64,000 nucleotides of DNA from Metallyticus violacea (lineage: Eukaryota > Arthropoda > Insecta > Mantodea > Metallyticidae): positions 156,051,501 to 156,115,500 of the forward strand of contig CM060833.1 of assembly GCA_030762175.1 (NCBI GenBank), read 5' to 3'. The position numbers were made by a program, and so were the translations under genes. Below the pieces are notes generated by a model that did no database searches, had not been told where the DNA came from, and worked only from the letters and a program-made list of their open reading frames with translations. Each line of letters begins with the position of its first letter. Within the stretch, counting starts at the first letter, position 1. This document shows, in pieces, positions 10,571 to 21,954 of the stretch.

Positions 10571-10579
10571 AGTTTGAAC

Positions 10580-11200
10580 ACAGAATTTAGACGTTGAAGT
10601 AGTTTTTTTTTTTTTTTATCCCAAACAGAAGGAGCATTTCATTATTCGCTAAACTTTTTTATCTTGATTTAGCAGCAATAAATTTGTACAAAATTATCCA
10701 GTGTGGATACTTTTGGAAAGCTGTTAATAAGCGTTATTATGCGAAAATATAAAAATATATTGAGTATTCCATTTAAAATAAGAAGGTTGGAGTTAAAATA
10801 AAGTGGGAAATATATATTTTAGTTCTGAGTATACGGATATTCCTATACACAGAGTTTCAGGTTATTGAACCATATTTAGGTGGTGCAAAACAAAACTTAT
10901 ACAATCTGGGTCTATATAATTGATTTACCCTTTTCTACTTCTTTAGCTATTGTTATTTATCTTATTGAATGGTAAAGAGGAAATTGTATATAGAATAAAT
11001 AGAGGAACAAACGAGGATCTATTATAATTCAGTTTAGATAAAGGGAATCAAATGTAACAGAAGTTAACTATTAGAAAAGAATATGAAACATAATGAAATA
11101 AACCGTGAAGCGAAAGTCATATGTTTTTTGCTTCTGAAATGAATAACTTAAGAAATTATTAAACTGAACAATAGGATGAAAAAATTGGCAATATCACGGC
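10580..11200. other. AT-rich, no feature recognised
   Basis: Contains a run of 14 T at about 10604-10617 and otherwise unique AT-rich sequence. Confidence 0.5.
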
Positions 11201-11206
11201 TAATAT

Positions 11207-11231
11207 GTTTATATATATATATATATATATA
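11207..11231 (+). repeat. (TA)n at a SINE tail
   Basis: Twelve TA units directly abutting the 3' end of the SINE-B copy at 11231; on the SINE strand this is its simple-repeat tail. Confidence 0.85.
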
Positions 11232-11499
11232 ATAGTGTTTAACACCCGTTTTTATTCTGAGGCACCACAGGCGATGGACACTGATGATACATCAAATGAA
11301 ATGATGTATTGGGAAAGGATTTTTTTAAAGGAAGGAAACGTTCCAGACCTACGTTTAACGTACCTCCCCTGCATTTGCCAGTTATGAGGACTGAGGAAAA
11401 CCTGGAAAAACTTCAGTCAGGGACGACGTCCTCGCGGGATTCGAACCCCAGACCTCCCGCTCACGAATTCGCGCCTTCGACTCGGCCACCCGTGGCGGT
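11231..11499 (-). repeat. SINE-B copy, near full length
   Basis: Starts with AATAGTGTTTAACACCCG (reverse of the family 3' end) and ends with GGCCACCCGTGGCGGT. Short deletion in the A-box half (GCGCCTTCGACTCGGCC). Confidence 0.9.
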
Positions 11500-12193
11500 A
11501 AATAGGGTGTGAAAAACAATTTCAATGTGGAATATATCCAAGAAAAGATAGATAGAACTATATGTGGTGTAAATTTGTCTTAAATAAAATACAAAATGGA
11601 CAAAGCGTTTTCTATGGAATTTGCTTTTCCTATTTATGTATGTTAATTTTCATAGTTTGGCAATATATTTGTCCCGTTCACTATGGCACCATACATGTGA
11701 CGTAAACAGATCAAAATCATTACAGCATGTTCAAGTATTATTTTAATTGTGTTTAATATTAAGGTCATCATAACACTCATATTTAAAAAAAAAAGTGTTC
11801 TAATAAATGTGTTCTTTGTAAAATACATTTTCCCATTTTAATCAAATATCATAGCATTCCTTTATGATCTTCTTGAATAAAACTGTTTTGAATATTAAGG
11901 ATTTTACAAAAATATAATTAAATAAAAAAACTAGCCGCTGATGTTATGTTTCTGCGTAGCTTCAAAAAGAAAAATCTATAAAATCCAGCTTAAAGCGAAT
12001 CTCTAGCCCAGTACCCTGTGATATTGTATCAGCTGGGAATATTTTTCAGTATTTTTAATAAGCGGGAATCTGCTCGTTCTAAAACTTAGATATAAGCAAT
12101 ATGTTTCAGTATTGGGGTCAATTACTTATGGAAAGTTTGCGGTATAATTTTCCCACAATACCATTTAATTTTACCGTGCGCTTTTCTTTTCAG

Positions 12194-12274
12194 GAGGAAA
12201 AAGCTGAACCATATGTACAAAGAACTCTACATCGTGCACCTCTAGGCAGTTCCAGATTGCTAATGAACAATTTG
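12194..12274 (+). CDS. Internal exon of an unidentified host gene
   Basis: Preceded by a strong acceptor, gcgcttttcttttcag, and followed by donor TTG|gtaaat. The 27 codons are fully open, begin EEKAEPYVQRTLHRAPLG and end RLLMNNL; both boundaries are phase 0. It joins in frame to 15646-15744 and then to 19696-19875 to give a 119-residue C-terminal segment. The protein is hydrophilic, with no signal or membrane segment. I do not recognise the family. A SINE-A in reverse begins 75 bases past the donor, and the exon's frame happens to stay open through the intron into that SINE. Confidence 0.72.
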
Positions 12275-12349
12275 GTAAATACTTATTTACATCTTAAATT
12301 GATTATATTTCAGCTGTTTACAAAAAAATTAATATTTCCTGATTTGATT

Positions 12350-12636
12350 TTGGTTTATTTACGGGCGCTCTTTAATATCTCAGGTCACCGGCGTCCCATT
12401 CAATTCAGGCGTGAAGCGGCCGACATATTTTGCTCAGAGGCCTCTTCTTTCAGGCTTGAGATACTTTATAATGCTGTAAATGTTCGACATGTGACCCAAG
12501 GCTTTACTCTCCTTCCGAAGGAAGCCGTACCTACGATTTTTACGCCCGAAAACATCCATCGGTCCTGGCCGGGATCGAACCCGCGATCTTGGGTTTAGAA
12601 GGCAAGTATGGTTACCACTATACCACCAGTACCGAC
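12350..12636 (-). repeat. SINE-A copy, full length, inside an intron
   Basis: Tail GGTTTATTTACGGGCGCTCT at the left, head ending TACCACCAGTACCGAC at the right. Lies in the intron after exon 12194-12274. Confidence 0.9.
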
Positions 12637-12639
12637 TTA

Positions 12640-13380
12640 ATATTATCTGAAAATGAATAATTTAGGGAATTGTGCCTGTTTTGTAATAGTCTCTGCAGCT
12701 GTTTTTAAGGTATTAAAATACATTCAACGCCAATATATATATAAATTAACCGGGGATCAGAGTTTACTCTATTTTTAAGGATTTTAAATGTTATACTTTT
12801 TATTCAAGTCCGCATAGCATTATGCTCATCAAAGTACAAAAGTTATTAGGACCACATTTAATTCTATTATAAGATGATATCAGCCTTAAGATGTGTGCTG
12901 TATTTCTTCATGAAAACTTATAATTGGTCCCACATTAGCTCATCTAAATAATACCAGGCATCAGAGATAACTTAATATAATTAATCCAATATAGCCTATT
13001 CATTATCTGTTTAAGTAAATTGTCTTTTTAAAACCAATAAATAATAATATTATTATATTAATGAATCTCAAAGGAAGAGATCGTGTTTTATAAATGCATG
13101 CTACGGCTGCAGTTTTAAAACATTAATATAAAAATTAATAAATAAATTAATTAAGCAGATTGAGATCTTTACAGAATTTTAAAATGTGGTTATAATTAAT
13201 GCTAGAATTGTTATAGTAGATCGTATTTATAAAATGTATTACCTAGTGTTTAATAGCATAATTAAACTAATGCAATTTTTAATCGATGACATTGTAAATG
13301 TTAAATTGGAGCGAAATTGCACTATACGTTTGCTTGTTTGTGTCCGTTTTCCTAGTTTTTTTGTAGTTTCGCAATTTTTT
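12640..13380. other. Intronic AT-rich sequence
   Basis: No repeat or exon recognised between the two SINE copies; presumed intron of the 12194-19875 gene. Confidence 0.5.
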
Positions 13381-13385
13381 TTTTG

Positions 13386-13650
13386 TGTAGCGTTTAACGC
13401 CCATTTTTGCTACTGAGGCACCACAGGCGCGGACACTGATGATACATGAGATGAAATGATATATTGCGAAAGGATTTTTAAGGAAGGAAACGTTCCAGGC
13501 CTAAGTTTAGGGTAACTTCCCGGCATTTGCCATTTATGAGGACTGAGGAAAACCTGAAAAAAAAAAAACCCATTTAGTCCTAGCGGAATTCAAACCCCAG
13601 ACCTACCACTCACGAGTTCGCGTGTAAACGACCTCAACCAAATGGCCGAG
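13386..13650 (-). repeat. SINE-B copy, full length
   Basis: Begins GCGTTTAACGCCCATTTTTG, ends with the head CAACCAAATGGCCG, where the A-box half is altered. Confidence 0.88.
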
Positions 13651-13652
13651 AG

Positions 13653-13862
13653 CTAGAATAAATTTAATTTTAAGATCAATAAACTCCAATAGCCGGCTAC
13701 ACTGTCTGAGATGACTTTTTCAGAAACATTTTCCCATTGATAAACAGAGTTATCCGGAATTGAGCTGGATGCTGTGGGCAGTTGCCAGCCGCCTATGAAA
13801 TTGGTGCCAAAACTTGTGCCAAGATAAACAAAGGTAGTGAAAACTGGAAAACATGTACACAA
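13653..13862 (-). other. Protein-like open frame on both strands, unassigned
   Basis: The minus strand is open for 69 codons, including GTNFIGGWQLPTASSSIPDN and YQWENVSEKVISDSVAGYW. The plus strand, after a tgactttttcag acceptor-like site at about 13706-13717, reads KHFPIDKQSYPELSWMLWA. GC is higher than in the surrounding intron. It could be a skipped exon or a transposon fragment; neither is demonstrated. Confidence 0.22.
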
Positions 13863-14033
13863 GGCTGGAATTACATTACGCGGCTCACTAAAACCGTCGA
13901 AAATAACAACTTGTCATTTCCAGATGGTCAGCAGGCGTGTAAATCATGAAACGGGAGGAAGTCAAAGAATTTAACGTAGTGTTCTTTGTTATTTTGTTTG
14001 AGTGAACTGTAATATTTAACTATAGACTTTGTA

Positions 14034-14312
14034 CGTCCTGGTGTTGTAGTGGTAAGCATACGCCTCCTAAACCCAAGATTGCGGGTTCAATTCCAGCCAT
14101 GATCGATGGATTTTTTCGGGCGTAAAAATCCTAAGTATGGCTTCCTTCGGAAGGGAAGTAAAGTCGTGGGTCCCATGTCGTACATTTACGGCATGTGAAA
14201 GAACCTCAAGCCTGAAACAAGAGGCCTCTGAGCAAAATTTATGGGCGTTTCATGCCTTGAATTGAATAGGACGCTGATGACCTGAGATGTTAAACACCTC
14301 CCTATATAAAAC
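14034..14312 (+). repeat. SINE-A copy, full length
   Basis: Head CGTCCTGGTGTTGTAGTGGT, B box GGGTTCAATTCC, tail ACCTCCCTATATAAAACAAA. Diverged. Confidence 0.88.
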
Positions 14313-14314
14313 AA

Positions 14315-15290
14315 ACATAAAAAAATTGACTACACTTTCAGCCCTAATTAGACTGTTACCGGTAATTGTGAATAGAACAAAACAACGAAAATATGCAATG
14401 TATGTTTCTTTAGAGAGTTAAAATATGTCTGTTGAATACTAAACGTCATTGTGCACAAATTTTCTTTAAATAGTCTTTGTAGTGGAACGAAAAGAAACAA
14501 AGTGAACACATATCCTCCCCCCTAAATTAAACTTGCTTCTTACATAGGACATATAAGTTCAGTGTACTCAACTACGCATGTGAATTCTGAGGGCTGTATT
14601 TATTATTTAAAGGTCGCGCACTGAGCTGTGATTAACAACGTGGTTTACTGTTCCTTTCTCCGCCCGCCAAATTAGGACAGCAAAGTTCACTAAATAATAT
14701 CGCCGAGTAAACTCAACGTGTACTCTGTTCATGTGCTGTATATCTTAAATGCTTTGTAGTTGATATAGAAGCAAAACATTGTATTATTACCTTTAATGTT
14801 TCGAATCTGTTATAAACTATCAGCTATCAAGTTGTTCCAGACTGCATGTATAACCTAGGCTTTGTGTTATGGGCAGAAGCATGTAAACTGTTGAACTTTT
14901 CAGAGCCGAATCCGGAAGAAAAACGTGACATTTTCTCGAGTCAAGTTTCCAGCACCGAACATACATGATAGAAGAGAAAAGCCATAGCTGCTTTAATATA
15001 ATGATTACAGCTATACTATGATTCACTTTTCAATTGTACAGAAAAGGGATGTGTATGCCCCCATAAAGGCGTATGTTGCATTAATTAAAAAAAACAACTT
15101 ATTTTTAAATTTATACAATAAATGAATATTCACTTGTTCCTTTAGCCTGTCTCCTATACACAGAAATTCAATTTTTGAGTTGTTAATAAACTTATGAAAT
15201 GAGCTTGAAACTATTACCTTTCGATATAAATAAGTGACATTAAGTATATCTTTGAACTCAATTTCCCTTAAAATTACTATTTAACTTTAA
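14315..15290. other. Intronic sequence without recognised feature
   Basis: AT-rich; no exon, repeat family or RNA gene recognised. Confidence 0.45.
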
Positions 15291-15294
15291 ATTT

Positions 15295-15550
15295 ACCGCC
15301 ACTGGTGGCCGAGGCCGTTAAGGCGCGGACTCGTGATGGGAGGTCTGGAGTTCGAATCCCACAAGGACCGGCCTCCATGACTATTTTTTTTTTCAGCTTT
15401 TCCTCAGCCCTCATAAATGACAAATGCCGGGGATGTACCCTAAACTTAGGCCGGGAACGTTTCCTTCCTTAAAAATCCTTCCCCAACATTATTTCATCTC
15501 GTGTATCATCAGTGTCCACCGCCTGTGGTACCGGGCATTAAACACTAATT
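15295..15550 (+). repeat. SINE-B copy, full length
   Basis: Head ACCGCCACTGGTGGCCGAGG, B box GAGTTCGAATCCC, a T9 run in the body, 3' end GGGCATTAAACACTAATT. Confidence 0.92.
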
Positions 15551-15645
15551 AAAATAATACTTAGTTTCTTGGTGAAAATAATTCGGAGATATTTTCTTAA
15601 AGCTAGACCTAAATTTTTCTATTTAATTTTTTTCCTCTATTTTAG

Positions 15646-15744
15646 GTAAATTTAACAGTTTGGGCACAAAAATGTATTTCCTCTGGAAATATAATACAGG
15701 CAGTGTTAAAAAGCACATCAATTAGCAGCTATAAAAAAATACAG
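15646..15744 (+). CDS. Internal exon of an unidentified host gene
   Basis: Acceptor tttttttcctctattttag is very strong; donor is ACAG|gtcagg. The 33 codons are fully open and phase 0 at both ends, beginning VNLTVWAQKCISSGNIIQAV and ending SSYKKIQ. In frame with the previous exon (ends MNNL) and the next (starts EILSPT). Predicted mostly helical. Family unknown. Confidence 0.72.
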
Positions 15745-15926
15745 GTCAGGCAAGCTTGGGCTAGTTTGGACTTCTGTCCATTTGTTCTACATGGAACTGG
15801 TCCTAGGAACTATTTCATTTTTTTTAGGGATCATTATAAGTTTATTACCAAGATAAAGTGTCCGCCTTTATTGGAACTTCAGTTATTAGTATTGACAATT
15901 ACTAATTCCATAAAAAATTGCACTAC

Positions 15927-15991
15927 TTGTTTATTTTTGGCAATGGCCTTCATAGCTGGTACACCAATTCGATTCTCGGCAGGTTCAGTTG
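15927..15991 (-). other. Minus-strand exon candidate, weak
   Basis: On the minus strand a strong acceptor-like tract, ttctcatcttattcctacag, is followed by two bases and 21 open codons, TEPAENRIGVPAMKAIAKNK plus Q, then gtagtg. The plus strand over the same bases resembles a B box (CCAATTCGATTCTCGG), so this may instead be part of a tRNA-like repeat. Confidence 0.22.
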
Positions 15992-16366
15992 CTGTAGGAA
16001 TAAGATGAGAAAAATATGACAATAAGTAGATTAGGGTACTAAACAAAGGGCTTTCCTACATTAAATATTGACCTTCAAACAAAAAAATGTGTGAAACTGC
16101 AGAGTTACACATTTAAAATTGTTTTAATTTCGCTTATATTTGGAGTTGGAACAAATTGTTTTGTTGCTTTGGGTGGTTCATATCTATGTGTGTTTGTTTT
16201 CGATATAAACTCGATTCTCTTTTGCATTGCAAAGCTTCCTTAAAGGAATGCGTTATCGATTACAGAGCAGTGGCAAGGGTACGGGACAGAACTGCTAGGT
16301 CATGAGATCGGTTCCAGTGCTAGCCCTTACTGCTCCAGATGAGAACCTAGTGTTAAAACACAATAT

Positions 16367-16690
16367 GCACCACAGCTAGGGTCTGCTGCACCTACCGAGC
16401 CGCGCACACACTTGCACCACCACTACCACTGTCACTTTGTGTTGTTATGACCCCAGACTGAGGTGACGTCGCGCCCAGCGATAGCTAGGTAGGTTCGTTT
16501 GCGACTGACGCTCGGCTCGCTCGGGCTGGAGCGCGAGAAGCGACTATCCCTTCCCCCACCCTCACTTCACCCTGGAGTCGAGTGCGTGCAGAGCAGAGAC
16601 CGAGTGGCTCTGGATTATTATCACGCGTTCTTTTAGCGGAGTGCTGGCTTGGGTTTCTTTTGGACCTCGTGCTTGTTAACTAACATGTTC
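16367..16690. promoter_or_regulatory. CpG-rich block, possible promoter or retroelement leader
   Basis: About 300 bases that are far richer in GC and CpG than the flanks, with GGTGACGTCGCGCCC and several GCTCG strings, inside the last intron of the plus-strand gene. It begins with TATGCACCACAGCTAGGGTC, close to a string found inverted at about 4884-4920. No TATA box or open frame. It could be an alternative or antisense promoter or the end of an unknown mobile element. Confidence 0.3.
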
Positions 16691-16833
16691 CCTGCAAGTA
16701 TTCTAGTCTCCCTCTATAGATATTGTATAAAGAAGCTTATGGTGTGCGACTTAACACCTTCTACAGTAGCAAATACATTTTGAATTTTTAATTATCAAAT
16801 TCCTATGTACTGGTTCTGTTTATCACGTACATG

Positions 16834-17052
16834 GCGGATCGCGGGTTCGAACCCGGCCAGGACCATTCTAAGTATGGCTTCCTTCGGAAGGGAAGTAAAG
16901 CCGTGGGTCCCGTGTCGTACATTTACGGCACGATAAAGAACCTCAAGCCTGAAAGAAGAGGTCTCTGAGCAAAATTTGTCGGCCATTTCACGCCCTGAAT
17001 TGAATGGAACGCTGATGATCTGAGATATTAAAGAGCGTCCATAAATAAAACA
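16834..17052 (+). repeat. SINE-A copy, 5'-truncated with internal deletion
   Basis: Starts in the B-box region (GCGGATCGCGGGTTCGAACC), lacks the segment between CCAGGACC and CTAAGTATGG, then continues to the tail GAGCGTCCATAAATAAAACA. Confidence 0.85.
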
Positions 17053-17059
17053 AATCAAC

Positions 17060-17990
17060 CAATAGGTTATTACTTATCAAAACTGATAAGATTGTTACAT
17101 AGAGTTGTGATTTCTTATACTCCATTTAAATTTTAACGACCACATTCCAGATTAAACTTTTAAATGCAATTTCTTTTCAGAACTTCCCTATCTGAATGGC
17201 TACCTATTTAAAACAAGTTTAAATTAAACCAAAAGCATGTTAATTTATATTTTGAGAAGAAGCTTAAAATTAATGTTGATTAAATTTTATGTCCCACCCA
17301 GCTATCCCAATGTTTTAAATTTAATCTGACAATGTAACCTTTGGATGTTTGGATTTTTAAAGAAGATGCAACTCTTATCACGTATTTTCGCTTTCGTTCC
17401 GCTCTCAACTTGGGTTGCTTTTATTGTTGTTGAAATAGGGACAGAATAAAAAACATTATTTTTGGGTAATATTACCATTTTTAATATTACATTAACACAA
17501 CTTGTTTCATAAGTCCTGTTAAACTCGCTTACGTCTTGTTCTTTCTTGTAGAGTATACACCATTTTGAAAAAAAAAAACATTTTACTAAAACCCAAATTA
17601 TGCATTAAATGCTTTAGAGTTTTCATAATATTATTTTGTTCAAATTATAACAAAACAGTATAGGTTGCCAGGGAATTACTGAAAAAACAAAAGATGTACT
17701 AATAATAGCATCCTCTTTAAAAATTAAGTATCAAAACTCAGGGCTGTCATTTTAAAGTTCAAAGTGGGGTTGACCGGAGACTTAAAATTTAATCAAAATT
17801 GGTTTTATACTTCCCCTTCAATATTTAAATAGATGTGTGGTTTTTGTTTAATTTACATTTATATTAATTAGGCACTTATTCTGACTGGAAAGGTTTGAAA
17901 TGAAAATCTAGTCTACAAATACATGTGATATTTTATTTTATTAAATAATTAACAACATTCTTATGAAACTCAATTTAACTGTATTTTGGG
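17060..17990. other. Intronic AT-rich sequence
   Basis: No feature recognised. A strong acceptor-like tttcttttcag at 17170-17180 opens only short frames. Confidence 0.45.
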
Positions 17991-17993
17991 GTT

Positions 17994-18690
17994 ATACCGA
18001 GGGTGCCATAAATGTATACACACTTTCACAGTAGATATCTATTTAATATATTTCAAAGTTGGACCGAAACAGCAATGTGTAGTATGATGTTCTGTAAACA
18101 GATGTGACTCACATACATTAATAGCGTTGCTACGTGACAGGTAAATCAACAATGAATAAATGAAGCCAAAATTATCATATGATTTTCTGTAAACACATGT
18201 GACTCACATTACGCTATGATTGCGTTGCTACAACAAAATGGAGCCAAGATTATCGTTTGAATCGCGGAAAGAAAATTTTAAGTGGGATTAGAAAACCGAA
18301 AATGTTGTTGAAGTTCAAAGGCAATGTAGACGTGTGTACAGAACAGAACCGCCAATGCGAGTAACAATAGCACACATTCGAGACAAATTTGAGACTAGTG
18401 GTACTGTATATCGTAGAAAACCAGCTACACTGACAGCACTTCGGGAAAAAATTGAAACGGCATGTACTGCAATCGCTGAGGACACTTTCGCAAACGTTTT
18501 CAATAGTTCAACGTACTCAGAAGTGTATCGACGCCGAAGGTGGGCATTTTGAGCAACTGTTGTAACTGTAAAAGTCAAAGATAATTAGTGCTCATCATTT
18601 TCTGTTTGTGTGAATTCAGTTTTTTTTATGTTAACACAGTTTTTTCCTTGCTTTAAGTGTATATACAATTTTTGGCAGCCTTAGAATAAT
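17994..18690 (+). mobile_element. Internally deleted Tc1/mariner-type transposon, copy 1
   Basis: About 0.7 kb. The left end GAGGGTGCCATAAATGTATA and the right end TATACAATTTTTGGCAGCC are inverted repeats matching the element at 54834-55686 and flanked by TA-rich sequence. Between them, the frame at 18334-18552 joins the end of a DUF4817-type DNA-binding domain (PPMRVTIAHIRDKFETSGT) directly to a transposase C-terminus (VYRRKPATLTALREKIETAC), so the whole catalytic core is missing. It is non-autonomous and sits in the last intron of the plus-strand gene. Confidence 0.82.
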
Positions 18691-19695
18691 GCTTATTATG
18701 TATACTCAAAATATTTTATTTTTGCAGCAATGGCAAAGATGGGAATAGTGAATTTAAATATAGGCTTACATGAAACATTGAGTTTTAGCCCAATTTTTGC
18801 GCAATTTATTCTAATTAATGACTTAATCTTGTGTATGTTAAAGAAATTCAGTCACTATCAGCTAAGAAAATAAAAAAATACATAAATGTAATTTGTAAAC
18901 CAGATAAATTGAGGAAAATGTAACAACTGCATCTAAGGTCAGGTTAGTTCAATTTGCAAAAATGCTGTAAGTAAGCAAATTAATTTATGCCAGCGTTACA
19001 ATGGAATAATTATTAACAGAGTTTAAAGAGTGTGTATCAAATAAAAACGCGTTGTCTAACCTGATCTCTCTCATATAATAAAAGAACAAAGTTTGCTAAC
19101 CTAACCCAACATACCTTGGTTGAAAAATTACAACAGCTAGGCGCGCAAGTGGACGAGTGAGACCATCATTACTTCATGCTTTAGTTTAGGCTGCCTTTGT
19201 GAACAGTTTTTGTTGATAAAAACAGAAATTTAAATGGGAATTATATTATTTTCTATAAGATGTGTGAATGCAAGATTTTCCTTTCCTAAATGTCTTCAGT
19301 TAAACAACATAGATAAGTCCATTATTAGAAATCAGCTTATATATTCCACATATCTGCTAATACTATAATTTACATGAAAATGAATAATTCTACAGTGGTT
19401 AAAAAGTCGACAATTTAAAGCATGAAAAATTGCTCTTTTTTCCAAAGGAATATTCGTAGCTCTAATATAGGTTATAACATAGCTATGAATGATGGTGTCC
19501 AAAGGAACGCATGAGAAATATTTAAATGCAAGACATGAAAAAGTTACAGCAATTGTTTAACTTAAGTTTTTTGAAGGTTAAACATGTCCTTTACAATCCC
19601 ACCTTGAGTTTGTTGCCGAGTATGTTTCTTATTATGTCTATAGACCCTATTAAACTTGGTTCATACACTTGCTTATTGCCTTTTTTTCCAATTAG

Positions 19696-19875
19696 GAGAT
19701 TCTTTCACCAACAATTTTAGAGTTTGACAGGTTGCAATCTACGTTGCCACTATTATGGGAAGGAAATGAGTCAGTTAAGAACAAGCGGCAGACAAAAGGT
19801 GATAAAATACAGAGAAAAATTGCAGAAATTGTAGAATTGTCCAAAACAAATTATTTAAAAAAACAGCAATCTTAA
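19696..19875 (+). CDS. Last coding exon of an unidentified host gene
   Basis: Acceptor tgcctttttttccaattag; 59 open codons in phase 0 followed by TAA at 19873-19875. The exon begins EILSPTILEFDRLQSTLPLL, continues WEGNESVKNKRQTKGDKIQR and ends in a lysine-rich helix, NYLKKQQS. A poly(A) signal AATAAA at 19938-19943 fits the gene ending here. With exons 12194-12274 and 15646-15744 it gives a consistent 119-residue C-terminus; all joins are phase 0. The basic, probably coiled C-terminus does not identify a family. Confidence 0.72.
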   Translation, partial: EILSPTILEFDRLQSTLPLLWEGNESVKNKRQTKGDKIQRKIAEIVELSKTNYLKKQQS

Positions 19876-19937
19876 AATTGTGATTTTTAGGGAACAAAAT
19901 CAGCCCTCAACCCATGTAAATTAAAACATTCAAACAA

Positions 19938-19943
19938 AATAAA
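19938..19943 (+). terminator. Poly(A) signal AATAAA
   Basis: Canonical hexamer 63 bases after the TAA of the last exon on the same strand. Confidence 0.55.
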
Positions 19944-20206
19944 GTATACCATTCCTTCCTAACGTGAGAATTGGATATTTCATAAAGACATTAAGTTTTT
20001 ATATATTACAGATCGGTAAATAATTGTTGAATTGGAGATTGTGGTATGGACCATTTTTGAAACAAAATAATATAAATGCAAAATATATATAATTAATGCA
20101 ATGGAAAATATTGTGTTTCTGAATTAGTAAATTAACAATAAATTCGACAAATATTAATATATTTTCCTCCAGTGCTGTCACCTGATCCATTAATGTTGGC
20201 CATGTC

Positions 20207-20492
20207 GATCCTGGTGGTGTAGTGGTGACCATACTTTCGATCTAAACCCAAGTTCGCGGGTTCAATCCCGGCCAGGATTGATGGATTTTTTTTTTTTCGG
20301 GCGTAAAAATACTAAGTATGGCTTCCTTCGGAAGGGAAGTAAAGCCGTGGGTCCCGTGTCGTACATTAACCGCACGAAAAAGAACCTCAAACCTGTAAGA
20401 AGAGGCCTCTGAGCAAAATTTGTCGCCCGTTTCACGCCCTGAATTGAATGGGACGCTTGAGCTGAGATATTAAAGAGCGCCCATAAATAAAC
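20207..20492 (+). repeat. SINE-A copy, full length
   Basis: Head GATCCTGGTGGTGTAGTGGT, B box GGGTTCAATCCCGGCC, a T9 run after it, tail GAGCGCCCATAAATAAACCA. Confidence 0.92.
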
Positions 20493-20494
20493 CA

Positions 20495-21500
20495 AACCAG
20501 CAAAAGTGTTGGCCACATGCTTATTAAAATCACTTGTGAATCAGTTTGGAAATATTGAAAGAACTAGTAGCTTTCTGGATGCAGTAGTTCATACATTTCT
20601 TTCATGTTATTCATTTTCGAGTGCTTGATGTTCAAAAGTTAATTGTAATGACGGCAAGCTCTATAAATATTAACATCCTTTAACAGCTATTCACTGATAG
20701 CCATGATCCTGAATAAATTTCCTTTAAACTTATAATATGTGAAGATTCTCTGTCAACCTATACATTCTCAGTTGCTTGAAGCTTAAATTGCCATCTCTAG
20801 AAAACTGAGCAAAGTAGGGATCCGCGATGCTGAGAAAAGCTGCGTACATAAAGCATAAATTACGTAAATAATTCAGGACTGATAATATTTTACACATGAG
20901 GAAACGTTATCTGCCTACATGAGTCATTTTTTTTTTTTTTTTTTTTGAAAATTATGAAAAAATCTGTACAATAGTGATTCTTTCTGTAGCTGTTGCGACT
21001 GATAGGAATATATTTTTCGGTATAAATAGTAGACACTGTGTGCCTGCATATGTTGTGTTAACTCATTTTGGGTTAAAAATTACAACGTGTTCATATGTGA
21101 AACAAACAATCAAACAATACAGAGAATACGCCAAGCCTCGAGGAAACCTTCTTCAAATACAATAGCAAGGTTCTGCAGCTTTGTGGGGAAAAAAATAAAT
21201 AAACAAATAGGAAATAAACAAAGAGGGGAAAACGAGGGGAAAAAACGGAAATTCTGTTTGTAGTGAACGGTTTAAGAAAACTAATGGGCTCCTGTGAATA
21301 CTGCCATAAACGGGAGGGGAAAAAAGGTCATCAAGCAATAGCTGCGTAAACTATGCGATTTCCTTACCTTGTAGGGAAAATTTAAAAAGGAACATAAAAT
21401 CCAGATTATGGCCTTATTAATTGCTGAAATGAAATAAGTTATTGCATTACTGTTAGGGAAATAAAATTAGAATTCTTGGTATCTGTATCAGAAAAGAGAA
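20495..21500. other. No gene recognised
   Basis: AT-rich sequence with an 18-base T run at about 20929-20946; short open frames without splice support. Confidence 0.45.
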
Positions 21501-21504
21501 ACTA

Positions 21505-21579
<75 letters not shown>

Positions 21580-21606
21580 CATCATCATTATTATTATTAT
21601 TAATAT
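21505..21606 (+). repeat. (TTA)n with (TCA) interruptions
   Basis: Long TTA array passing into TTATCA and TCA units and back. Confidence 0.96.
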
Positions 21607-21954
21607 TAAACCACAAAAATTAATGGTATACTATTATTAAGTAAAGTGTATGGCCACTGATAGGTAAAACTATTATGGGAGTATATAAACAATCGAAAGT
21701 CATGATTTTCTTTGGCTTTGAAATTTAATTGAAATGTTATTATAGTAAAAACATGTAACGTAAACGGTTTCTGAAGGTTATTACAGAATAACATACAAAT
21801 ATAATCCTAACACGCGTATTAGATAAATATTTCACATTTGCTATCTTCACGACGATACCTTTGCTAAATATAAAACAAATATATCGTTATAAATACAGTT
21901 TGTATGTTCATTTAATTTGATCTTTTATTTTAAAACAATATAGAGGTAATTAAA

